Notes: generated from the letters alone by a model not told the origin. A DNA stretch of 55,766 nucleotides from Bacteroidia bacterium (GCA_016212695.1 JACREX010000054.1:1-55766), one strand, 5' to 3'; positions 1 through 8,194 are shown, counted from the first letter of the stretch. Numbers and translations are program-made.

Positions 1-135
1 CGTATTGCCAATAAAAAACATCCCGCGGCAAATTTCGCATGGCAGGCATTATTTCATGACAGAATCATCCGAAAGGATGAATATGAAAAAATAAAATCGT
101 ATATTCGCAATAACATTCAGAATTGGGAAAAATAA
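1..135 (+). CDS. Y1 (IS200/RAYT-like) transposase, C-terminal fragment
   Basis: An open frame enters from the left edge and stops at 133-135, giving 44 residues. The sequence holds FAWQALFHDRIIR followed by YEKIKSYIRNNIQNW. This matches the C-terminal signature of REP-associated tyrosine transposases (F-x-W-Q-x-x-F-H-D-x-I-I-R ... I-x-x-Y-I-x-N-N-P-x-x-W), single-strand HUH nucleases that act on hairpins. The catalytic HUH and Tyr motifs would lie upstream, outside the window, so it cannot be judged whether the gene is intact. No palindromic end was seen just after the stop. Its neighbour is the large palindrome-riddled gene starting at 159. Confidence 0.75.
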   Translation, partial: RIANKKHPAANFAWQALFHDRIIRKDEYEKIKSYIRNNIQNWEK

Positions 136-158
136 AAAAAAACTAAACTATTAATACC

Positions 159-1301
159 ATGAAAAAATTATCTGCTCTCAGGTCAACGATTACTTTTGTT
201 GTATTTGCAACACTTCGTAATTCGGTATTCGTAATTCGTTATTCGAAATTCATTTTGCCTTTTGTCTTTTGTCTTTTTACTTTTGTCTTCTCTGATGCAC
301 AAGGCACCCTCGACTCCAGCCTCGTGGCAAAATACTATTTCAACGGCAATGCCAACGATGAATCCGGAAATGGCAACAATGGCACTGTTAACGGCGCTGC
401 GCTTACTACAGACAGGTTTGGGAATACAGGGAAAGCGTATAATTTTGATGGTGTAAATAATTATATTGAAATAGCAGATAATCAAGTATTTCATTCGCTA
501 AATCAAATTACTTTAAGTGTATGGTTCAAAGCGAATGATTCCACAAACGCTTGGGTAAAATTGATTGGAAAACATTACAATGCTTCAAGTGGTTCGTTCT
601 ATCTCATTTGGGAGCACAATTATGTTAGATTTAGTGCTATTACTTCCTTTCAATATGGAGGGATAGTTTCTGGAAATTTGGTAGACGGAAATTGGCATCA
701 TGCAATTGGTGTATATGATGGTAGCCTGATGTCTTTATATATTGATGGTTTATTAGTTAATTCATCTGCAAATTTTGGCACTATCAATGAAACAAATGAT
801 GCACTCACAATAGGACGAAGTGAATCATGGAATGAATATTATAATGGTTTAATTGACGACATCCGTATTTACAACCGCGCACTTACACCTGCTGAAATCA
901 CTGCATTGTATTATGAGGGTGCGCCTGCACCCCCCACCGCCCAATCCGCCTCCCGTTGCGGCTCCGGCTCTGTTACCCTCACTGCCTCCGGCGCGGAAAC
1001 CGGCGAAATTTACAAATGGTACGATGCACCTGCCGGCGGAAATCTATTATTGGCCGATACTGCGGTGGTTAATGTTGAGACGGCATATATGGCGTCTCTA
1101 ACAACCACCGACACATTTTATGTGTGCATCGATTCCGCCGGCTACCTCTCCGCCCGCGTCCCTGCCATAGCCTTTGTATTCTCACCCGGCCAAACCATCA
1201 CCGACACCATCAACAAATTTATCCACGATGGTCGCGACTGCCAGAATTATCCTATCGTTAAAATCGGCAACCAGTGGTGGATGGCAGAAAAATTTGAATG
1301 A
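159..1301 (+). CDS. Secreted LamG-domain protein, N-terminal part of a frameshifted T9SS substrate
   Basis: A 380-residue frame begins at an ATG after an A-rich leader. Residues 1-47 form an unusually long, hydrophobic export signal ending near SDAQ; its DNA (213-292) is made of word-like repeats. Residues about 50-250 form a LamG/concanavalin-type jelly roll (YYFNGNANDESGNGNNG early, WHHAIGVYDG and GLIDDIRIYNRAL late). An Ig-like segment follows to about 340. The frame then enters a FISUMP domain at VKIGNQWWMAE and stops after KFE. The other frame continues with NLNDGTFA, so the family motif WMAENLN is restored by removing one A from the run at 1288-1292. The joined product would be about 1438 residues. 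Whether the break is real or a sequencing error cannot be told from this sequence alone. Confidence 0.85.
   Translation: MKKLSALRSTITFVVFATLRNSVFVIRYSKFILPFVFCLFTFVFSDAQGTLDSSLVAKYYFNGNANDESGNGNNGTVNGAALTTDRFGNTGKAYNFDGVNNYIEIADNQVFHSLNQITLSVWFKANDSTNAWVKLIGKHYNASSGSFYLIWEHNYVRFSAITSFQYGGIVSGNLVDGNWHHAIGVYDGSLMSLYIDGLLVNSSANFGTINETNDALTIGRSESWNEYYNGLIDDIRIYNRALTPAEITALYYEGAPAPPTAQSASRCGSGSVTLTASGAETGEIYKWYDAPAGGNLLLADTAVVNVETAYMASLTTTDTFYVCIDSAGYLSARVPAIAFVFSPGQTITDTINKFIHDGRDCQNYPIVKIGNQWWMAEKFE
1077..1098. repeat. AGACG...CGTCT palindrome, copy 1 (in CDS)
   Basis: A 22-base inverted repeat, GAGACGGCATA followed by TATGGCGTCTC, with one mismatched pair. It is translated as ETAYMASL inside the Ig-like segment. 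The flanks GTT and TAAC match the outer arms of the other copies. Confidence 0.7.
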
Positions 1302-4300
1302 TGGAACTTTTGCAACAAGTATCAACACAGGCAGTGATCACTCTGATGTGAGTAATAACGGAATAATTGAAAAATATTGCTATAACAATAATGCTGCTTA
1401 TTGCGATACTTTTGGAGGTCTGTATGAATGGGACGAAATGATGCAATATGCACTTTCAGATAACGGCAATCCATGTATCACGCAAGGTATATGTCCCGAT
1501 GGTTGGCATTTACCAACCTATTCTGAATGGTCGGTTATAGAAACATATCTTGGCGGTAGTAGTATTGCAGGTGGTAAACTTAAAGATACATCCTATTGGG
1601 CAAGCCCCAACACCGGTGCTGATAATAGCAGCGGTTTCACCTGCATGCCCGTAGGTCACAGCGTTAGCCTTGGCGACTTCGGTGGACTGGGTGAATGTAG
1701 CTACTTTTGGACAGCTACAGAGTATGATGCGACTTTCCCTTGGATACGCTACCTCAACTATAATGACGCCAACCTCAACCAATCCCATGGTAGTTATAAG
1801 CTGCACGGGTTCCCCGTCCGCTGCCTCAAATCCAACTGCTCCGACATTTTAGTGAATAACACAGCTTCAATTTGCGATGGGCAAAGCCTTACAGTTGGTA
1901 TACATACTTATACGGTTACCGGAATATATCATGATACTATTCCTTTAACAGGAGGCTGCGATAGTATCATTACAACAGATTTAACTGTAAACCCAAATCC
2001 AACCGTATCCCTTGGCAACGACACCACCGTCTGCGGCAGCATCACATTAAACGCAAACGCATCCGGCGGCATGATTCCGTATTCATATAATTGGAACACG
2101 GGATGTACAGACGAGGCATGCCTCGTCTCTATCGCCGGAACGTATGATGTCACTGTGACCGACGCTAACGGATGCACCGGTACGGATGAAATTAACATTT
2201 CCATTCTTCAATCTTCAATCGTTAATCTGCAATCTTCAATCTGTGAGGGCCAATCCTATACATTGCCCGACGGATCAACAACTGCCACTGCCGGAATATA
2301 TATTGACACTCTTCAAACTACAAACGGTTGCGACAGCATCATCACCACAAACCTTACCGTAAACCCTGTATATTCAATCAGTGAATCTGTGGCAATTTGT
2401 TCAGGCCAATCCTACACTTTACCCGATGGCTCAACAACATCCACAGCAGGAACATACATTGATACTTTACAAACAATCAATGGCTGCGACAGCATCATTA
2501 CGACTACTCTTACCTTATACCCCATACCTTATATCTCTCTGGGCAATGACACTACTATTTGCGCCAACGCCTCCATCACCCTCACAGCAGGCGGCTCGGG
2601 CAATTCGTATCAGTGGAGCAACGGGCTGTATGCGCCTTCAATAACAGTGAGCAATTCCGGCGTTTACAGCGTAACAGTTACCAATGCTTATGGCTGTAGC
2701 GCTACTGATAACATTACAGTATCGAAATACACTGCAATACAAATCAATGTGAGCGTAACCAATGCAGCCTGCGGGCAACACAATGGCTCTGCAGCAGCAT
2801 TTGTAAGCGGAGGCACGCCGCCTTACTCATTCCTCTGGAATAATGGCGACACCGTGCAAATAATCACAGGCTTGAATCCGGGTGTTTATCAGGTTTACGT
2901 AACCGATGCCGCCGGTTGCCAGAACTTTGCCACAGCGGTTGTAAGTACATCAAACGGGCCTCAGATAGCAGTTGCAGGCATTACAAATGTTTCGTGCTTT
3001 GGCGGCAGCGATGGCGCAATCACAATAACCGTAACAGGCGGCGCTATGCCCTATACTTATAATTGGAGCACAGGCGTACAGACGCCAAATTTGGCGTCTC
3101 TTACCGCCGGCCCTTACGAAATTATTGTTACTGATGCAGACACTTGCCAGGCTGTACGCAGTATTATTGTAACACAACCCGCGCAACTCGAAATAACAAT
3201 TTCCACTGCAAACGCGTCCTGCGGCAATGCCGACGGACAAGCAACATCTACGGTAACAGGCGGTACATCGCCCTACGCTTATAATTGGAGCGCAGGCGTA
3301 CAGACGCCAAATTTGGCGTCTCTGAGTGCAGGGATTTATTCATTAACGGTTACCGATGCTCACAGTTGCACTGCCACTGCTACTGCCGCTATCTCAGAAT
3401 CGGGCGCAGCAACCGTAACAATAGATTCGATTGTAAATCCCATTTGCAATGGGATGAATGGCGCAATCTACATCAGCGTTTCAGGAGGTACGAATTTCAT
3501 TTATAACTGGTCTGATTTGTCTGCATCGCAAGACCTCGCAGGCGTGCAGGCAGGCGATTATAGCGTAACAGTAACAAGCGGCGGATGCAATGCGGTAGCG
3601 CACTCAACCATATCAGAAATACAACCGCTGTTACAGCCGATTTGTATTATTTCAGTTGACAATACTACAAATCTCGGAAAAAATATGCTTGTATGGGAAA
3701 AGCAGCAGACAGCAGGCATTTCGCTGTATAAGATTTGGAAAGAAACTACGCAGGCAGGCGTTTATCAGGTTGTCGCAACCATTCCATATGCAGTAATGAG
3801 CAAATGGACAGACCCGCTTTCAAACCCGCACCAGAGGGCATGGCGTTATAAAATATCATCGGTTGACAGTTGCGGCACAGAAAGTCCTTTAAGTATTGTA
3901 CACAAAACAATGCATCTTACAGTAAATTTAGGTCAGGGGCAGGATATAAATTTAATCTGGAACCATTATCAGGGTTTTGAATATTACACCTATTACATAC
4001 ACCGCTATCGCCCAAGCACAGGATGGTTAGTGATTGACAGTATTCCCGGAGATATAAATACTTACACCGATACGCCGCTTGGTGGTGGAGCAGTAAGATA
4101 TTTTGTAGCTGCAAAGCGCGATAACGAATGTTGGGCGAGCGGCGATGCAAAAGACATGAGCGGGCCTTTCAGCCAAAGTCTGTCGAACATTGAAGACAAC
4201 GGAATTATTGATGTCAATGTTTCGCAAACAAAAATTGATGAATTGAATTGTAAAATTTATCCGAACCCGGCAAACAATAAAATATTTGTTGAATCGGGAA

Positions 4301-4476
4301 CTGATTTTAAAGACGCTGTAATTACGGTTTACAATATCAATTCTCAAATACTGTTGCAGCAGCCTTTGCAGAAGAAAACCACTGAACTCGATATTTCAGG
4401 TTTCAGCGCAGGAATTTATTTTGTAAAACTTGAAACCAAAGACGGCGTTGGGGTTTGGAAATTAGTGAAGGAATAG
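1291..4476 (+). CDS. FISUMP / SprB-repeat protein with T9SS type A sorting domain, C-terminal part of the frameshifted gene
   Basis: This is the continuation of the gene at 159 in a second frame; that frame is open from 1174, but homology-like sequence starts only at 1291. First comes the rest of the FISUMP domain (GGLYEWDEMMQYA, CPDGWHLPTYSEW, FPVRCLK). Three related units follow, ending in NGCDSIITT-type sequence, at about 1866-1995, 2235-2365 and 2391-2527. Next are several SprB/PKD-like repeats with the pattern YNWSxG...LxAGxYxxxVTDxxxC, then a fibronectin-like stretch. The end (from IYPNPANNKIFVE to VWKLVKE) is a typical T9SS type A sorting domain. Likely role: a large cell-surface or released adhesin. 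Three perfect 20-bp palindromes are translated within the repeats at 2109, 3080 and 3302. The reading frame has no convincing start of its own. Confidence 0.85.
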   Translation, partial: NLNDGTFATSINTGSDHSDVSNNGIIEKYCYNNNAAYCDTFGGLYEWDEMMQYALSDNGNPCITQGICPDGWHLPTYSEWSVIETYLGGSSIAGGKLKDTSYWASPNTGADNSSGFTCMPVGHSVSLGDFGGLGECSYFWTATEYDATFPWIRYLNYNDANLNQSHGSYKLHGFPVRCLKSNCSDILVNNTASICDGQSLTVGIHTYTVTGIYHDTIPLTGGCDSIITTDLTVNPNPTVSLGNDTTVCGSITLNANASGGMIPYSYNWNTGCTDEACLVSIAGTYDVTVTDANGCTGTDEINISILQSSIVNLQSSICEGQSYTLPDGSTTATAGIYIDTLQTTNGCDSIITTNLTVNPVYSISESVAICSGQSYTLPDGSTTSTAGTYIDTLQTINGCDSIITTTLTLYPIPYISLGNDTTICANASITLTAGGSGNSYQWSNGLYAPSITVSNSGVYSVTVTNAYGCSATDNITVSKYTAIQINVSVTNAACGQHNGSAAAFVSGGTPPYSFLWNNGDTVQIITGLNPGVYQVYVTDAAGCQNFATAVVSTSNGPQIAVAGITNVSCFGGSDGAITITVTGGAMPYTYNWSTGVQTPNLASLTAGPYEIIVTDADTCQAVRSIIVTQPAQLEITISTANASCGNADGQATSTVTGGTSPYAYNWSAGVQTPNLASLSAGIYSLTVTDAHSCTATATAAISESGAATVTIDSIVNPICNGMNGAIYISVSGGTNFIYNWSDLSASQDLAGVQAGDYSVTVTSGGCNAVAHSTISEIQPLLQPICIISVDNTTNLGKNMLVWEKQQTAGISLYKIWKETTQAGVYQVVATIPYAVMSKWTDPLSNPHQRAWRYKISSVDSCGTESPLSIVHKTMHLTVNLGQGQDINLIWNHYQGFEYYTYYIHRYRPSTGWLVIDSIPGDINTYTDTPLGGGAVRYFVAAKRDNECWASGDAKDMSGPFSQSLSNIEDNGIIDVNVSQTKIDELNCKIYPNPANNKIFVESGTDFKDAVITVYNINSQILLQQPLQKKTTELDISGFSAGIYFVKLETKDGVGVWKLVKE
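2109..2128. repeat. AGACG...CGTCT palindrome, copy 2 (in CDS)
   Basis: A perfect 20-base palindrome, AGACGAGGCATGCCTCGTCT, preceded by GTAC and followed by CTAT. It is translated as TDEACLVS in the loop of an SprB-like repeat, where its neighbours have QTPNLASL. Confidence 0.85.
3080..3099. repeat. AGACG...CGTCT palindrome, copy 3 (in CDS)
   Basis: A perfect 20-base palindrome, AGACGCCAAATTTGGCGTCT, preceded by GTAC and followed by CTTA. It is translated as QTPNLASL between the WSTG and AGPYE motifs of an SprB repeat. Confidence 0.85.
3302..3321. repeat. AGACG...CGTCT palindrome, copy 4 (in CDS)
   Basis: The same 20 bases as the copy at 3080, at the same place in the next SprB repeat (again QTPNLASL). 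This copy may have arisen by duplication of the repeat unit rather than by a separate insertion. Confidence 0.85.
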
Positions 4477-4480
4477 TAAT

Positions 4481-4506
4481 AAACAGACGGGTTAACCCGT
4501 CTGTTT
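4481..4506. terminator. Bidirectional terminator-like palindrome, AGACG family copy 5
   Basis: A perfect 26-base palindrome with arms AAACAGACGGGTT and AACCCGTCTGTTT lies between the convergent ends of the genes at 4476 and 4505, and overlaps the stop codon of the minus-strand gene. The A and T flanks would give a short U-tract in both directions, so it could terminate both transcripts. It shares the AGACG...CGTCT core with copies 1-4. Confidence 0.7.
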
Positions 4507-6202
4507 ATATCTGTGAAATAATATTTATTTTCATCCGGTTGAATTCCTCATCGCTGATTACCTGCATTTCCCTGAGGCGGTTGAGTTTTTCGATCTTAAC
4601 CAAGTTGAGTTCCATCTCATCATATTTAACCCGGCTTTCGGGTAAGCAGCGTTCTTTGATTTTCAGGTTCAGCAGTTCAAGTTCCAGGTCTTGTTTTTCC
4701 AATTCATCAAGGTAAGTATCGAGTTTTCTGTGCAACTTTTCAACATACATTTTTTCATCTTCAAGATCAAGCTGAAGGTTATAATTTTCTTCCGTAAGAA
4801 TATTGATTTTTTCTACTAGCACATTTTCCGGTTCTCGCATCCGCAACGCTTTTTCAAGTTGTTCTTTTTCCACGGATAATTTTGTGTTGATCAATTTCAG
4901 AGCATCAATATTTTTTTCAAATAAATCTTTCAAAACCACAACATTTTGTTCCGGGTGTTTTGATTTCAGATCGTATATATCATCTTCCAGGTCATAGATT
5001 TCATCAATCAGCCTGTCTCTTTCATCTTTATATTCCTTAAGTTCATTTTCCATCAAAAGGATCTCCTGTTCTGATTTCGCGGCTTTTTCAACCAATTCTT
5101 TGTTCGCTTCAACAAGTTTCAGGCTGTCTGCAATCAGCGCTTCTTTTACGGATGCTTCCTTTTCTTTGTCTTCGTCAATAGATTTCAGCCTGTCTTCCAG
5201 CGCTTCTTTTTCTTTTAAAAGGGAATCATATTTCAGTGTGATGTCTTTATTTTTTTCTTCAAGATCATTGCACCGCGACGTTATTTCAATGCTTTTTTCT
5301 TCGAGGTTTTTACCTGCCTGCCGGTAGGCAAGGTAACTGGCGGTTATCTCATTATTATTTTCTTCCAAGGTATTACAATGGGCGCTCAACTCTTCATTAT
5401 TTTTAAGCAGTTCCTGATACTTTTCAATGGACTCTTCACTTTTCGCAGATAAGTCTTTCCATTTTGCAGTCGTTTCATGGCTTTTTGCAACAACTTCATC
5501 ATATTTTGAATGGATATCATCAAGCCGGGTTGCGAGGTCCTTATTTTTTGTTTTTAATTCATCAAGTTCTTTTTTTGCGCTGTTGAGGTTGTCTTTAAGG
5601 CTGCTTTCGTTTTGCCGGTAATCTTTAAATTTTGATTCAAGGTTAGAGATGATCTCATTTTTCAAACACAGTTCGCTATCAAGTTTTACCCTGCTGTCGT
5701 TCAACGTATTTTCAAGAATGGTTTTGTCATTTTTTACGGAAGTCAGTTCAATATTTATTGAATCCAGAATTTTTTTTGCCTGCTTAATATCCCTCGAAAG
5801 TCTTCCGCTTTTTGAACGGGCCATGAAGAAAAGAACGATGAATGCAGCGCTGAGTAAAATCAGGAAAGCGCCTGCCGCAAGGACAATGATCATCCATTTC
5901 CCTTTGATTTCGCTAATCTGCGTTTCTAATGTATTGATTTTTGCATTTGCTGAATTATTTAATGAATCGAGCGAAGCAATTTTACCGATCAACAAATTAT
6001 CGGTTTCTAACAGTTGATTTACAAAAATTATTTTCAGCGAATCGGTTCCCTCTCCCTGGAGCGATAAATATTGAATGTATTGATCCGTTCGTTGTTTTTG
6101 CAGATCCTGAAGCGGGGATTTAGAAATACGATTTATATCGGCAAAGCCGGTAATTGAAAAACCTAAAAAAATAATCAGAACAAAATTTTTAAGATTCTTC
6201 AT
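4505..6202 (-). CDS. Membrane-anchored long coiled-coil protein with SHOCT-like C-terminus
   Basis: 565 residues. A signal peptide-like start (MKNLKNFVLIIFLGFSITGF) is followed by a short extracytoplasmic stretch, one transmembrane segment (about residues 104-130, MIIVLAAGAFLILL...) and about 400 residues of Glu/Lys/Leu-rich coiled coil. The last 30 residues (IEKLNRLREMQVISDEEF) resemble the SHOCT short C-terminal domain seen at the ends of many oligomerising membrane proteins. The coiled coil is interrupted by YLAYRQAG, encoded by a palindromic repeat at 5310-5336. The gene lies 40 bases downstream of the S41 protease on the same strand, so the two may be co-transcribed. No enzymatic motif was seen; a scaffolding or envelope-spanning role is only an inference. 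Confidence 0.85.
   Translation of the reverse strand: MKNLKNFVLIIFLGFSITGFADINRISKSPLQDLQKQRTDQYIQYLSLQGEGTDSLKIIFVNQLLETDNLLIGKIASLDSLNNSANAKINTLETQISEIKGKWMIIVLAAGAFLILLSAAFIVLFFMARSKSGRLSRDIKQAKKILDSINIELTSVKNDKTILENTLNDSRVKLDSELCLKNEIISNLESKFKDYRQNESSLKDNLNSAKKELDELKTKNKDLATRLDDIHSKYDEVVAKSHETTAKWKDLSAKSEESIEKYQELLKNNEELSAHCNTLEENNNEITASYLAYRQAGKNLEEKSIEITSRCNDLEEKNKDITLKYDSLLKEKEALEDRLKSIDEDKEKEASVKEALIADSLKLVEANKELVEKAAKSEQEILLMENELKEYKDERDRLIDEIYDLEDDIYDLKSKHPEQNVVVLKDLFEKNIDALKLINTKLSVEKEQLEKALRMREPENVLVEKINILTEENYNLQLDLEDEKMYVEKLHRKLDTYLDELEKQDLELELLNLKIKERCLPESRVKYDEMELNLVKIEKLNRLREMQVISDEEFNRMKINIISQI
5310..5336. repeat. TGCCT-GCCGGT-AGGCA palindromic repeat inside CDS
   Basis: A hairpin with arms TTACC/GGTAA and TGCCT/AGGCA, one bulged A and the loop GCCGGT. 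On the minus strand it is translated as SYLAYRQAGK within the coiled-coil gene. A 23-base stretch of it recurs exactly at 44972-44994, in an intergenic region. Confidence 0.8.
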
Positions 6203-6242
6203 AATTAATTTTATGTTTTATTATTTTTTGGAGCGAACTCAT

Positions 6243-7859
6243 TTATTTTTTACTAAGTTTTTTTTCGTAAAGAGAATTTTCTTTTAATACTTCAACCGCT
6301 TTTTTCACAATATCATTTTCCGAGTTAATTATTTGATAATATTCGCTTGTTTTCCAGATATTGTTTGCAATTAAAGCCTTGATCTGTCTTCGCAGCCTGT
6401 TGGTTTCGTCATCGCTCATTATCTGACCTTCTTTGGGTTCGATCTTATCTTTTTTTGCAAAAGTTTTAAGATCTTCGAGCATGGCATTATCTACTGAAAA
6501 ATCCGCATTGAATTTTTTGAAATCCGGATATGAAGCGGCAAGGTTTTTCCTGTTTTTGTCAACATAATTCATTACAAACGGATTAATCGTTCCTTTTCTC
6601 AGCATCTTTGAATAATATTCGGTCAGGGGCGTAGTATCAAGCGGTACAAAATAATCGGGCATAATGCCGCCGCCGCCAAACACCCGGCGATTATTCAGTT
6701 TTGTATAAAATTTTAAAGAATCCGGAAAATGAATGCTGTCTGCATTTAATAATTCCCCGTTGTTATATCGGTGGATCAGGTCTTTGGTATATTCACTGAA
6801 TCCTTTGTCATATGGTTTTTGTATAAGGCGGCCTGTGGGCGTGTAATATCTTGCAATCGTAAGACGGATCATTGAACCGTCGGGCAGGTCAAAGGGGCGC
6901 TGAACAAGCCCTTTGCCAAAGGTACGCCTTCCGATGACAAGTCCCCGGTCCCAGTCCTGAATGGCTCCTACAACAATTTCGCTGGCAGAGGCAGAGTTCT
7001 CATCTACCAGGACAACTAACTTGCCTTGTTCAAATTCGCCGTTGGGTGTGGATTTGTAATCTTTCCTTTGGCTGTTTATCCCTTCAGTATATACAATTAT
7101 TTTATTGTTGTCAAGAAATTGATCGGCCAGTTCAAAAGCCACATCAAGGTATCCGCCCCCGTTATCCTGCAGGTCTAAGATCAGTTTTTTCACATTCTGG
7201 GTTTTGAGTTTTGCCAGGGCTCCACGGAACTCGGTGATGGATGTCCGCGCAAACCGGCTCAGTTTGATATACCCGATTTCATGGTCTATCATATACGATG
7301 CATCCACGCTGAAGATCGGAATTTTATCGCGCGTGATCGTAAAGTCTAACAAATCTTTTATTCCTCTGCGCACAATGTTTACAGTAACTTTCGTTCCCTT
7401 TTCGCCCCGAAGTTTTTTCATCACATCGCTGTTTTTGATCCCGACGCCGGCCACCAATTGCCCGTCAATCCTCACAATCCGGTCTCCAGCGCGGATCCCT
7501 AATTTTTCAGAAGGCCCGCCCACAATAGGAGATATAACCATGATGGTATCGTCCATGATATTAAATTCGATTCCCACACCGTCAAAAGCGCCTTCAAGGG
7601 GTTCATTCATTTTTTTAACTTCTTCTTTATTTACATAAATGGAATGAGGATCCAGCTTTTTAAGCATCTCAATAATCGCATTCTCTACGACTTTTTCCTG
7701 GTTAATGGTATCCACATAAAACGTATTGATAAGGCTGAGAACTTTGCTGAATTTATAAACATGATCGTTTAAAATCTGGGATTTTGCAACCGGAGTGAAA
7801 AATGCAGGCAGAGTAAAAATCAATACAAAAATGTATCTTTTATAATTTAAAAATTTCAT
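6243..7859 (-). CDS. S41-family C-terminal processing peptidase (CtpA/Prc type)
   Basis: 538 residues from the ATG at 7859 (MKFLNYKRY); an in-frame TTG three codons earlier is a less likely start. A signal or anchor segment comes first. A PDZ domain follows at about residues 80-165 (GVGIEFNIMDDTIMVISPI, LGIRAGDRIVRIDG). The S41 core has the Ser nucleophile in ENSASASEIVVGA and the general-base Lys in RRTFGKGLVQ, a Ser/Lys dyad. QDNGGGYLDVA is the usual core motif before the active site. These proteases cut proteins at exposed C-termini in the periplasm, using the PDZ domain to bind tails. Length and architecture fit the Bacteroidota members. A TATCTTTG -7-like element lies 38-45 bases upstream. 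Confidence 0.93.
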   Translation of the reverse strand: MKFLNYKRYIFVLIFTLPAFFTPVAKSQILNDHVYKFSKVLSLINTFYVDTINQEKVVENAIIEMLKKLDPHSIYVNKEEVKKMNEPLEGAFDGVGIEFNIMDDTIMVISPIVGGPSEKLGIRAGDRIVRIDGQLVAGVGIKNSDVMKKLRGEKGTKVTVNIVRRGIKDLLDFTITRDKIPIFSVDASYMIDHEIGYIKLSRFARTSITEFRGALAKLKTQNVKKLILDLQDNGGGYLDVAFELADQFLDNNKIIVYTEGINSQRKDYKSTPNGEFEQGKLVVLVDENSASASEIVVGAIQDWDRGLVIGRRTFGKGLVQRPFDLPDGSMIRLTIARYYTPTGRLIQKPYDKGFSEYTKDLIHRYNNGELLNADSIHFPDSLKFYTKLNNRRVFGGGGIMPDYFVPLDTTPLTEYYSKMLRKGTINPFVMNYVDKNRKNLAASYPDFKKFNADFSVDNAMLEDLKTFAKKDKIEPKEGQIMSDDETNRLRRQIKALIANNIWKTSEYYQIINSENDIVKKAVEVLKENSLYEKKLSKK

Positions 7860-7896
7860 ACAATCCAAGGTAATTTATATAGTTTTGAATAAACTT

Positions 7897-7904
7897 CAAA
7901 GATA
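7897..7904 (-). promoter_or_regulatory. Partial Bacteroidota promoter (-7 element) for the S41 gene
   Basis: On the minus strand this reads TATCTTTG, an exact TAnnTTTG, about 40 bases before the ATG at 7859. No clear TTTG -33 box was found 19-20 bases further upstream. Confidence 0.4.
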
Positions 7905-7983
7905 CCAAAGATTTTCCATTTGAAAAATTTTGACGCTGACATTTTTTTATACTTTGAGTGGCATAGATTTATACATTTCTATT

Positions 7984-8132
7984 ACAAGTCCCAAGTCCCA
8001 AATTTCAAGTCTCAAGCCCCAAGAGATTTGTACTTTCCTTCTTGGAATTTGGAATTTGAGGCTTGGAATTTTGGGCTTAAAAATGTACTGTTTCCTGCCC
8101 TCCCGATGTATCGGGATCGGGGGTATCCCGTT
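7984..8132. repeat. Intergenic word-like repeats plus CCCGAT palindrome
   Basis: The 335-base gap between argS and the S41 gene is mostly repeat. At 7984-8023 the plus strand cycles through variants of CAAGTCCCAAGTC. At 8041-8082 it continues with near-reverse-complementary text (GGAATTTGGAATTTGAGGC). At 8101-8132 TCCCGATGTATCGGGA and related GGGATACCCC-like elements follow. The small frames here are only repeat text, and no gene is supported. Confidence 0.7.
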
Positions 8133-8194
8133 TTAGTATAAATAGGCGAGTCGTTGTAATAGTAGGGCAGGCGCAGATAATCAGCAATAATCAT

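Noticed and set aside
1281-1301. Programmed ribosomal frameshifting at AAAAATTT
   Set aside because: A -1 shift runs into TGA at once; the needed +1 shift has no recognised stimulating signal. An extra A is simpler.
8012-8194. A 60-codon frame on the minus strand starting just after the argS stop
   Set aside because: It consists of the CAAGTCCCAAGTC words and the CCCGAT palindrome; the protein text has no domain character.
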